A stretch of DNA of 64,000 nucleotides from Bacteroidota bacterium. GTDB lineage: Bacteria > Bacteroidota > Ignavibacteria > Kapaibacteriales > NICIL-2. Of this stretch, positions 45,271-54,700 are shown in pieces; position 1 is the stretch's first letter; each line of letters starts with the position of its first letter. The notes under the pieces are model-generated. The model had not been told where the DNA came from, ran no database searches, and saw only the letters and a list, made by a program, of their open reading frames with translations. The stretch spans positions 1 to 64,000 of the forward strand of contig JAIBAE010000007.1 in NCBI GenBank assembly GCA_019695345.1. The letters run 5' to 3'. The position numbers and the translations under genes were made by a program.

Positions 45271-47274
45271 TTGTCAAGAAGAAATTTATTGAAAAAATTT
45301 ACATCTCATATTCAAGCTATAAACGCCACTACTTTAATTAAGTTAACACTACTGCTCATGTTTTTCTTAGTGGCATGTAGCACCCGTGAAGAATCACTCC
45401 AGAAAGACGACTTGTTGAAAAAGTTAGACACATTAGATATGAGTATTGCGCTACAAGATCTTTCGACACAAATGTATAATGATTCTTTATTATCTGATAG
45501 CCTCGTAAAGCGATATGCTACACCAGAAATCGCTGAACATTATCCAAATTTTGTTGGGTACTTGATAGTTGTTGCAGCTACTCCTCAGAAAGGCCAGTAT
45601 AATAAGATGTTAAGTGACAAGCTTGAGTTACTTGCTACAACAACAAATAAAGCTGAGCTATACGCATGGCGTACTTATATGCAAGCACGGGCAATACAGA
45701 ATGAAGGCAAATATGCGATAGCAACAGATAAACTTCTTGAGGTGCTACAGTACTTTGAAAAAACACATAACATCAAAGGAATGCAGTTAATTTACAAACG
45801 ACTGGGTTATATTTATCAAGATGCACTAAATGATTATGATAAGGCATTACTATACAGCCGTAAAGCATATGCTTTGATTACAGACACTGTTGAACTTGGA
45901 CCCATATACTATAGTTTTGTAAAAGGTTTTTCAGACAAAAAAGAATACGACTCCGTTGAGTATTACCTTAAGAAACATGCTGAAATATTTGGCGATAATA
46001 CTATGTTTTACCTGAGTCAGAAGTGTTTCTCAGAAACTTGGCAAGCAATTGAAGGAAATGGTCATCTTGATTCTTTGAGAAAGTATAGTTACAGATTTCT
46101 TAACGAACTAAAGTCAGAAAAGCATGGTGGTTCCGACACCTTGATGATGATCTACACAAACGCATTACTTACGGAAGCATATGTGAGAATGGGACAATAT
46201 GGTGAAGCGAGGCAACGATTCAGCGAAGGTGTTATCCTATCAGACCAACATCAGGAATTACTCAAGGAGAGGATGTATATATACTGTGCAGGTGCTGAAC
46301 TTTTCGACTCTCTGAAGCAGTACGACGTTGCACTCAAATACTCTAAGGAATATAGAAAAATATATGATGAAATAAAGGATGATAGTACACAAACATCGGT
46401 GAATAAAGCAATTGATCAGTTTACCTATAAGCAAGAAAAAATCGAGCTGCGCCACCAGCAAGAATTAACCAATGAAAAATTAGAGTTTCAGAAAAAGCAA
46501 AACATATACATCGGAATTGGGTTTGTATTCGTATTACTGGGTGGTGTGTATCTGTATCAAAGCCTCCACAAACAGCGCATTGCTACAAAAACAATTTCAT
46601 CTCAAAAAGAAATCATTAGTATCGAAAAGCACCGTTCTGAAGAATTATTGCTGAATATATTGCCGGCAGATATAGCTGGAGAACTCAAAGAAAAAGGTTC
46701 CGCTCAGGCGAAGCTCTATAATGATGTTACAGTATTATTTACCGACTTCAAAAACTTCACAAATGCCAGCGAGCAACTCACACCGCAAGAACTAGTTGAT
46801 GAATTGCATTCATGTTTCAAGGTATTTGACGAAATCATTAATAAGTACAAAATTGAGAAAATCAAAACAATCGGTGATGCATACCTCGCCGTGTGCGGTC
46901 TTCCGTTAGCAGACGAACATCATGCAGAGAGGATGGTTCACGCAGCAATAGAAATACGGGACTTCATGAAGCAACGCAGAACAGAACTTGGTGAGAAAAC
47001 ATTTGAAATACGCATAGGAATAAATAGCGGTAGTGTTGTAGCAGGAATAGTAGGCGTGAAGAAGTTCGCCTATGATATTTGGGGAGATACAGTAAATACT
47101 GCCGCGCGTATGGAGCAGAATAGTAAAGCTGGAAGGATCAATATCTCGCAATCAACATACGATTTAGTGAAAGACAAATTTGCATGTGAGTATCGTGGCG
47201 GAGTTGAGGCAAAGAACAAGGGAATATTGAAAATGTATTTTGTCGAAAGTATAACTACTACTTCTGTCGAATAG
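45271..47274 (+). CDS. TPR-containing lipoprotein-like class III adenylate cyclase
   Basis: A 667-residue protein. The N-terminal hydrophobic stretch ends in a lipobox-like FLVACS (Cys36), so the helical repeat region (about 40-400, TPR-like) is probably outside the cytoplasmic membrane. A second membrane segment (about 411-432, IGIGFVFVLLGGVYLYQSL) and a coiled coil (435-475) lead to the cyclase domain (about 484-660). Metal Asp residues are in LFTDFKNF (about 490) and IGDAYLAV (about 535). The Lys of IKTIGD and the Asp of YDIWGDTVN favour ATP, and WGDTVNTAARME carries the transition-state Asn and Arg. The start is TTG 45271 or TTG 45289. R2 copies flank the gene. Confidence 0.82.
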   Translation: MSRRNLLKKFTSHIQAINATTLIKLTLLLMFFLVACSTREESLQKDDLLKKLDTLDMSIALQDLSTQMYNDSLLSDSLVKRYATPEIAEHYPNFVGYLIVVAATPQKGQYNKMLSDKLELLATTTNKAELYAWRTYMQARAIQNEGKYAIATDKLLEVLQYFEKTHNIKGMQLIYKRLGYIYQDALNDYDKALLYSRKAYALITDTVELGPIYYSFVKGFSDKKEYDSVEYYLKKHAEIFGDNTMFYLSQKCFSETWQAIEGNGHLDSLRKYSYRFLNELKSEKHGGSDTLMMIYTNALLTEAYVRMGQYGEARQRFSEGVILSDQHQELLKERMYIYCAGAELFDSLKQYDVALKYSKEYRKIYDEIKDDSTQTSVNKAIDQFTYKQEKIELRHQQELTNEKLEFQKKQNIYIGIGFVFVLLGGVYLYQSLHKQRIATKTISSQKEIISIEKHRSEELLLNILPADIAGELKEKGSAQAKLYNDVTVLFTDFKNFTNASEQLTPQELVDELHSCFKVFDEIINKYKIEKIKTIGDAYLAVCGLPLADEHHAERMVHAAIEIRDFMKQRRTELGEKTFEIRIGINSGSVVAGIVGVKKFAYDIWGDTVNTAARMEQNSKAGRINISQSTYDLVKDKFACEYRGGVEAKNKGILKMYFVESITTTSVE

Positions 47275-47286
47275 ATAAAGTATTTA

Positions 47287-47354
47287 TCCCCGCTTCTGCC
47301 GAAGCAAACCATTCAGCGCGCAAACCCGGTGCGAGCCCACCGTTGTGCTGCGCA
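47287..47354 (+). repeat. R2 repeat, perfect copy of the one at 45020
   Basis: 68 bases identical to 45020-45087, starting 13 bases after the cyclase stop codon. With the upstream copy it forms a direct repeat bracketing the whole cyclase gene. Confidence 0.85.
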
Positions 47355-47475
47355 ATTATGAAACTCTGCCCACTATGTGTAAATAATTAGCGTTGAAATG
47401 TAAGAGTTCTATGAACCAACGTAGTAAATAGGAATTTGAAGAGTAGTTAAACATGTGTAATGAACAAAGCATACT

Positions 47476-49149
47476 TTATGGTATAGCAGGGTTGCGGTGA
47501 ACATATACATAACCAATGAACCCGGGTTGATACCAACGATAATATGAAACAACCTTTAGGAGTTGCATAGAGGGAATGTGTCCGTCAGTAAGTACAAACT
47601 TCGGGTTTTCAACCCACCACCAGTTTTTATCCGGCGTGGACTTATAATGATAATAATAATTTTTCCACGAGTTGTAGTCAAACCCACCATCAATATCCCA
47701 ATACGTTGCATGACATTGATTTTCCACATAATCAAGCGCAGTCATATATGCACGATGTCTGGCAAAGGTATCATGGACAAAGGAAAACGATATATACACA
47801 ACAGCTAATAGGAAACCTAATACCGAATTACGAACCACCGGACCAATAATGGGAAACAGGTCTTCTGTGCTTTTATAAAAAAGCATCAAGATAAACGGAA
47901 TCATAACTAAATAATAACGTGGAATCATCCATTGAGTAAACATCAAGATGCCGTAAATACACAGAATACCTGCAAGGAAAATAACTGAAACGGGCAGCTG
48001 TTTGTGACGGATGTTTTTACCTAACACCCAAAGATATCGCACTATTACAAGTACAATACATACACCCGATACAACAGCACAACACGTTATAATCTTTTTA
48101 ACCCACTCAGTAACATATGGGATAGATTCATTTTGCATTGAGTAAACGTTGCCGGAGTTGAAAGATATGGTAAACCCGTCCCAAACATGGGTGAGTAACA
48201 CGCCATATACTTTATTGATACTGAGTATAACAATACATAATGCAGCAGCAAATATTCCTACAATCAATAATTGTGAGCGAGTAAAATATCTTTTAATTGC
48301 TAATAACGCAATAGGTAACAATGGGACACAATACATCCCAACATAACCTAACGTATAAATTGTATTGCGAGAAAGTGCCGAAGCAATTTTAACAGGCGAG
48401 GTAAGTGTTTCCAGCATCCTGTTTCTGCTAAAATCTATATTCTTGGGTAAGCCGTGTATGTTAGCTAACCACCAGCGCCAACCAAAATAACAGCATACAA
48501 GCAATAGTATATATACTAACGAAAGCAGAATAGTACGTTTAGTAAATCCTTTTTGCAACAATAGTGCAAATGCAAACGCAGGTGGTAACACAACTGCAAC
48601 ATCACGTATAAAAAATGCAGCTATAGTACATAACAGACCCATTACATAGTATTTGTTGGCGGCAGTTTCAAAATATCGAAGCATGAAATAAACAGCCCAT
48701 AAAAATATACCTAAAAAAGGTATGTCGGTTACAAATGAAACTCCAATCTGAAAATACAGTGGATTAAACAGCATGAGTATTGAAAGCAAAAATGCGATAA
48801 GGCGTTTTGTACCAATAATCTGTAAATTCATATAAAGTGCCAACACAGCGCTAACTGCAAATGCCTGAGATATAAGTCGTAGAGTTGTTATAGAAAAACC
48901 AAACAACCAGCTAACAACAGCACCAATCCACACCTGTAAAATCAGAGTCATGGAACTCCAATCGGTATATTTCATGCTGCCTGTTTGTAGATAGTGTTGT
49001 ACTGGTTTGATATAAGCAAACTCATCGCCAAAGGGAAGATTAGAAAATGGATGTACAATAAGAATAGCACTCACCCACAAAAGGATAATACCGATATACG
49101 GAAGTGGAAATTTATTGAATGACCTGGTAATTGTTTTTAAAATAAGCAT
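47476..49149 (-). CDS. GT-C-fold membrane glycosyltransferase (ArnT/PMT-like)
   Basis: A 557-residue polytopic protein with about ten to twelve membrane segments. The first extracytoplasmic loop holds FGDEFAYIKPVQHYLQTG, with the Asp42-Glu43 pair typical of GT39/GT83 enzymes that use polyprenyl-phosphate sugars. A periplasmic C-terminal tail of about 110 residues follows (YWDIDGGFDYNSW, WWWVENPKFV). Likely role: transfer of a sugar to lipid A, a glycan or protein in the periplasm. The acceptor is unknown, and no donor-synthesis gene is adjacent. The ATG at 49149 begins just before the first membrane helix. It has the best promoter match among protein genes here. Confidence 0.8.
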   Translation of the reverse strand: MLILKTITRSFNKFPLPYIGIILLWVSAILIVHPFSNLPFGDEFAYIKPVQHYLQTGSMKYTDWSSMTLILQVWIGAVVSWLFGFSITTLRLISQAFAVSAVLALYMNLQIIGTKRLIAFLLSILMLFNPLYFQIGVSFVTDIPFLGIFLWAVYFMLRYFETAANKYYVMGLLCTIAAFFIRDVAVVLPPAFAFALLLQKGFTKRTILLSLVYILLLVCCYFGWRWWLANIHGLPKNIDFSRNRMLETLTSPVKIASALSRNTIYTLGYVGMYCVPLLPIALLAIKRYFTRSQLLIVGIFAAALCIVILSINKVYGVLLTHVWDGFTISFNSGNVYSMQNESIPYVTEWVKKIITCCAVVSGVCIVLVIVRYLWVLGKNIRHKQLPVSVIFLAGILCIYGILMFTQWMIPRYYLVMIPFILMLFYKSTEDLFPIIGPVVRNSVLGFLLAVVYISFSFVHDTFARHRAYMTALDYVENQCHATYWDIDGGFDYNSWKNYYYHYKSTPDKNWWWVENPKFVLTDGHIPSMQLLKVVSYYRWYQPGFIGYVYVHRNPAIP

Positions 49150-49279
49150 TGATTGATTGTTTTTACAGATGTTAAGAACTTAGCCATTATAAATACCCGT
49201 ATCATGTACAATCTGCCCATAATAACAAAATGTTCTCATGTAGCTAGTATTGGTAGACCAAGTAAATGAATGCAACCAT

Positions 49280-49310
49280 CAAAATTAAAACAATAACAAA
49301 CGTAAACAAA
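49280..49310 (-). promoter_or_regulatory. Bacteroidota-type promoter of the glycosyltransferase
   Basis: On the minus strand TTTG (49310-49307) and TAATTTTG (49287-49280) are separated by 19 bases, an exact -33/-7 match. The leader would be about 120 bases. Apart from this and an R2 copy, the 360-base gap 49150-49508 holds nothing I recognise. Confidence 0.55.
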
Positions 49311-49400
49311 CTAACGTGCAACAAGTCTGTAGATTGAGTTTGAACGCAGACTTAGGGAGTGCAATACAACAACAATCAAGAGATTCAGGTAGTGTATGTA

Positions 49401-49469
49401 TGCGCCGCTGAAGGGGTGGAGCGGACAGGGTTGCCGCGCTATTCTTGCGCTTCGGCAAAAGAGGAAACC
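49401..49469 (-). repeat. R2 repeat
   Basis: Minus strand: GGTTTCCTCTTTTGCCGAAGC, then GCGGCAACCCTGTCCGCTCC. It starts 40 bases after the stop of the FN3 gene and shares the CTGTCCGCTCC variant with the copy at 62332. Confidence 0.6.
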
Positions 49470-49508
49470 CACACTGTATGCAGTTATACGATAAATAATA
49501 ACTAAAAC

Positions 49509-51515
49509 TTATCTTTTTGGTGTGTAGCGAATAGTTAGTGGTATGCTTTCCACTCCCGTTGAAGTAAAAGCACGAATGTAATACGTTTGTTCTTTGGTTG
49601 TATCGGATAATTTGTCGGTGTGTTGTGTAACTGTTTTTTTTGTTTCCTTAATAGACACTTGCTTTCCGTTATATTCAATCCAAACACTGTAACCGGAAAC
49701 ATCAGTTGAGGGTGTTGGCTTCCAGCTAAGTATAATATTCCCGTTCTTTTCGGTAGCATTACCTTGTTCGGGGGGTGCAATTATTGAGCTTAGAATGGTA
49801 GCACTTCTCTCGCCGGAATGTGTGCTTTCGTTACCGGTGCTATCGGTTGCTGTTACCGAGTACCAATACTCTCCGGCGGATAATTCCTTATCGGTAAATG
49901 TTGTTGTGGTTGTTTTATAAATTGCTTTTGTATCATTTTTAGTTCGCCGATATACAACGAATTCCTTTAAATCAGGTTCGGTGCTTTTTGTCCAGTTTAT
50001 TGTTGCAGAATTTTTACTTTGTTGAAACGATGTTATGACGGGAACCGTTGGCGGAGTTTTATCGGGTAAACGAACAAATAATTTTTCGGACGGCAGAGAA
50101 CGATTGTACGAAATATCCTCTGCGTATATCTGATATGCCACGGTATATGGTGCATCAGGCGGAAGTGAATCGGTAAAGATAGTAGCTTTGATAGGTGATG
50201 CAGTTAACTGAAATGGAATAGAAAATTCCTTATCGCTTAAACGTGTTATAATATAGCCGGCAATATCCTGTTCTTTGTTTGGTATCCAACTTAAAATTAC
50301 TTTGTTTTTATCGGTTTTGTACGTTAGCTTTTGCGGCTGAGCGGGTGGAATGTTGTCCTTTAAAGTTATTGTTTCTTCTGCGCTGTATCCGCTTGTGGTA
50401 TCGTTACTCACCGCCCTGACGGAATACGTGTATGCACCCGATGTAACAGTATTATCAATCCAAGATGTCTTTTTTCCGTTTCCTGCCGGTACTGTTTCGG
50501 TTGTAGTTACCTTCTTAAAATCAGTTCTGCGGACTTCATAATATCGTACGTATGCATCGGCCCTTGGCAATGTCCACTCAACCAACACAGCATTGCCTAT
50601 TTGCTGTAACGTAAGTTGAACAGGTGCTCCAACTATACTGCCGGGTGTTGCTTGCAGGGTAATACTTGGTTTACTTTCCACACCGGCTACATTGATATTG
50701 GTAACATAATAAAAATAGGTAGTACCATTTTGCAAATACTCATCGGAAAACGTGCGTTGTTGTTCGTTGCCTGTAAACCGGAAAGGCACTAATGGTAAAG
50801 CATTGATTCTGATAAACGGACCCAACGGTTGTTCAGAGCGATATATATTATTTGATACAGCAACACCCTGTTGTTCGTATTCATTATTACCTTGCCATGT
50901 TATAGTACACGAAGCATCGCCGGATGAAATGTTGCAATCGGTAGGAACTGGTACAACTTCGGGTTTATCAGTTGATACTATACGCGATGTTCCAATGATT
51001 TTTTCGTTACTGCCTTCAAGAACAACAATGGTATAGCGATACTGTTCACCTTTGGTAAACGTTGAATCGGTAATTGCTTCTCCTAACACACGTGCAAATT
51101 CCGGTGTTGTAGCGCTAAGAGCGTTAAATAGGTTCAACGATGTTTTGTTTGTAAATACCCGCTCGTAATCTGTGGCTGTAATGTCTTTACCATTGGTTCT
51201 AAACATTCCTAAATATGCATCCGTTTTTGTTCCTGCAATTTTTGTTATATCCGAAACCAATGATGTACGTGTTGTTGTTGCGATACTTGCTTTATTGCCA
51301 AACCTGCCTGTAGTTCTGTACACGATATATTTTGGGTCGGATATGCTTCGCTCACCACGCCAGCGAACATGTATACTCTTTCCATCAAAATGCACAAATA
51401 CATCATCAGTTTGCCCAAGTATTGTAGCAGGCATCAACACTACTACAATAAACAGCAGAATCTTTCTTGCTGCATTCATCGCCGGTGTAACGGTCTTTTC
51501 AAGAATACCAATCAT
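49509..51515 (-). CDS. secreted fibronectin type III protein of the TANFOR cluster
   Basis: A 668-residue protein. The N-terminus MIGILEKTVTPAMNAARKIL leads into a hydrophobic signal ending PATILGQ (about 35). An N-terminal domain (36-200) is followed by about five FN3-like domains to the end, recognisable by their W-x-x-N/P...Y...Y-x-V-x-A pattern (SWIPNKEQDIAGYIITRL, NWTKSTEPDLKEFVVYRR, SWKPTPSTDVSGYSVWIE). It has no T9SS sorting domain: the chain ends in the last FN3 strand (IRYTPKR). A strong GAAGGAGA ribosome site precedes the ATG at 51515. It is the third gene after the barrel and giant genes and is probably a surface or periplasmic partner of the giant protein. Confidence 0.78.
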   Translation of the reverse strand: MIGILEKTVTPAMNAARKILLFIVVVLMPATILGQTDDVFVHFDGKSIHVRWRGERSISDPKYIVYRTTGRFGNKASIATTTRTSLVSDITKIAGTKTDAYLGMFRTNGKDITATDYERVFTNKTSLNLFNALSATTPEFARVLGEAITDSTFTKGEQYRYTIVVLEGSNEKIIGTSRIVSTDKPEVVPVPTDCNISSGDASCTITWQGNNEYEQQGVAVSNNIYRSEQPLGPFIRINALPLVPFRFTGNEQQRTFSDEYLQNGTTYFYYVTNINVAGVESKPSITLQATPGSIVGAPVQLTLQQIGNAVLVEWTLPRADAYVRYYEVRRTDFKKVTTTETVPAGNGKKTSWIDNTVTSGAYTYSVRAVSNDTTSGYSAEETITLKDNIPPAQPQKLTYKTDKNKVILSWIPNKEQDIAGYIITRLSDKEFSIPFQLTASPIKATIFTDSLPPDAPYTVAYQIYAEDISYNRSLPSEKLFVRLPDKTPPTVPVITSFQQSKNSATINWTKSTEPDLKEFVVYRRTKNDTKAIYKTTTTTFTDKELSAGEYWYSVTATDSTGNESTHSGERSATILSSIIAPPEQGNATEKNGNIILSWKPTPSTDVSGYSVWIEYNGKQVSIKETKKTVTQHTDKLSDTTKEQTYYIRAFTSTGVESIPLTIRYTPKR

Positions 51516-51548
51516 ACTTTCTCCTTCAACGGAAGTATATATCTATAG

Positions 51549-51754
51549 TTTTGCTAACGCCGGACGGCACCAAACAACCTGCACATAAACCCTACTGCGT
51601 GCCGGAAGTATCGTTCTGCAACTCCTAACAACAACCTGAACGATGTACTACAATCACGAACACACAGATGTTGCCCGTTGTACATTCTGTCTCCCGCAAG
51701 GCAATGCGATGCAGTTTATGTAAGGTTCGGTGCGGTCATGCGACAGCAACAAAG
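51549..51754. repeat. R1 repeat, complete inverted pair in the TANFOR operon
   Basis: Plus half: TTTTGCTAACGCCGGACGGC, ACTGCGTGCCGGAAG. Minus half: TTTGTTGCTGTCGC, ATGACCGCACCG, CTTGCGGGAGACAGAATG. It fills most of the gap between the giant and FN3 genes, starting 14 bases after the giant gene's stop, so it would be a large hairpin in a shared transcript. Confidence 0.65.
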
Positions 51755-51767
51755 TCACGTACTTATG

Positions 51768-54700
51768 TTACGACGAATATCCAACATCAATATCAAGGGC
51801 ATCGCTATACCCAAACACCGAATAACTAACATGAACACCCGCTGTTATTTTTACCGAGTACGGCGTTGCTTCCAAATCGGCGGCAACTTTTGCGCTACCG
51901 GTTAGTAATGTGCTCATGCCGTAAATCGGGAAGTCGCCTTTTACATCAACCGACCCTTTGAATTCAACCTTTGTTTTCAGTTTTGAGGTTGATGTGTAAT
52001 ATGCAATCGTTCCGCCTGCATAGGCATGAAGCGAAACATAGAAGTCAACAACACCAAGCGGAATCTTTTTATCGAAATCGTAACGGAGTGTACCATCAAC
52101 ATACAAAGAGTCTTGTGTTACACTTACTTTACCTTCTGCTTTTATTACTTGCAAAGCCGAGCCGCTGAGTGTTTTACTGCGTATGTATTTTTCGGACTCA
52201 CTGTATTTGAATTCCATATTACCATCAAACGATAATATTTTTCCCTTGGCATCGGGCACGCCAATAAACAACCGTACAAAACCGGAAAGCGAAGCCGGTT
52301 CGGTTGATAGTGTGAGTTTTCCTTCGCCAAACAAAGCGTCCTTTTTATTAAGTAACCAGATCTTTCCATAGATAGTAAATTCCGTCCAGGGAATTAGTAC
52401 CATTTCTACACGACTATTCATAAGAGAACCTGTAGAAGGTGTACCGATACCAACTATTGCCTTAAACGCTAGAGAGTTTGGTAATTCTTTTGGGTTACCA
52501 CTTTGCGTTCCAACAGGTGGCTCGTAATTATAACCAATACCTCCGCCAAGTTCTGTAATAAACAACGTTGTTTGCCCAAGCGGAATTGCAACCTTGGCAG
52601 TTAGCTCGCCATACCAATAGGTAAATGATTTTGTCTCGTCAACTTTTTGAACACCTGCAATCAGTTTGCCTGTAATGCCTCCTGTGCAAAGGTTCTTTAA
52701 TCCAATATCAAAATCACCACGGAATTCTGTTTCGGAGAATGCAAAGCCACCGCTAAAACTGCACGGACCATAATCAAATTTTATTGAAGTTTCATCAAGC
52801 GATACTTTTACACTTGGTCCGGTTGTAAGTTCAACACCACCTTTTAAGGCAATGATATTAGGAATTGAGAATGTACCTTTAACTGTGATGCTTAAATCTT
52901 TATCTTCTTCTTTCTTGATAGTAAGTTTTGATATAGCAAGGTCGAACCCTCTGCCGAACTTAATATTGGGTTCGGTAATGCTTACTTCCCCTACAATTTT
53001 TCCGGTGTTATCCAGAGTAAGATTTTTAATATCAAGCCGCTTGAAATATTCACATGTTGCCGTAGCGTTAATGGAAAGTGTAGCAAGTGATGTTTCAGGT
53101 TTATAGCTGATGGAGGTTCCATCTAACAGCGAAAAGACAGTTTTGATTTTAGGAACCGATACAGGATGTGCCGTTGAAATGGTTCCGCTCCATTCTTCTT
53201 TCGAGCCGCTAAGTTCAAAATCTATATCTCCCTCAAACGGAATAGGCATATGTATAGCGCCACTAAGCTTTCCTTCTTTCAGTTCGCTATTAGCAAAACT
53301 GAATTCCAGCGATGAAAAGTCACACTTCCAACCACCAAAACCCATTTTGAAAAACTTACCGCTTACTTTAACAGTACCGCCTATTGCAACTTCACCTGCT
53401 TTGTACTTTCTGCCAATAGCAAAGCTTTCTACACTCAATTCGGAGTTTGTTGTATCCTTGCCATCGGTTGTAGAAAACGTTTTGGGCAGAATTAACTCTG
53501 CTTTATTAATAACAATACCAACAAACGGTTTTAATTCATCGGCAATTTCATCTTCGTCGCGGGTTTCATGCATATCTAACGTAAACGACGAGCCTTTTTT
53601 AAGAGTACACTTTGCAAACTTTACTTCCGGCAAATCGCTTACAGTACCAAAGAAGTTACCGCTTGTTTCCAACTCCGCATGAAATCCTGCACCATCAGGA
53701 AGATACTTCTGGTGCGTTATCCCTCCGCCAATCATTGCACCTGCGGACGCTGTAATGGAAAGTGAATCAACCCGAAATGTAAAACCTTTATACTCAACTT
53801 TTTTGCCTTCTCCGGGTTTCCAGGAAACAAACCCTTGCTTGGCAATCATTGCATCGCCTTCCCCCTCCAGATAAACACCATTTACAGCTAAGGGTATATC
53901 AATAAACGATTGCAAGAATTCATGGAGATTTTCAACAATCAATTTTCCATTACCATAAACTGTCTCGCCCGATGAAGCAGGTTCATCCAACTCAACAATA
54001 AATGGCATAGAAGCAGAGCCAATTTTAAACCGCTTATCTTTACCCGATTTTTTTCCTTCAACGTCTTTTGGAACAGATAGCTTTTGTAATGCTGCTTCAG
54101 CACATTGTGCTTTAATCCAAACTTCTTCTTTTGGATCCTTAGGTAAACTTGATACAAGAGTACGGGCTATACCAAACAATTCTGTTGCAACTTTAGGTGG
54201 AGTGTACGTTACAGGTTTCTTGTTCTTGGGGTTTTTCAAGTACTCAATCATAATATCATTGGCAGGTTCCCTTTCATTATCAGTTACACCAACAATTGCA
54301 TGTGTTCTCTTTGCATAATTTTCGTCCTTATCAGCATCCTCATTTTTTTCGGGCATTGATTTGGAAGCAGCTTCTAACGATAACGCACCTTCCCACACTT
54401 TTTTCCCTGCTTCAACGGCAGCGTTTGGCGGTGAGTCGGCAAATTTCAGGAACTGTAAATACAGTGGCATAGTTGCAAGCAATGTATCTTTATAGCAACG
54501 TTCACGTTTCCATTCTACCGTCATATCAAATTCAGCAAACCCACTACCAAATAAAAACGGAATATGTATATATCCGTCGCCATCGGTTTGCTTTACAACT
54601 TTAAGTTGATTTGGTTTCTCTAGTCCATAATCTTTCGTCAACTTTGCATACTCAGGTTTTATAGTAACAATAACTTCAACATCCTCACCTGCAAGCCCTT

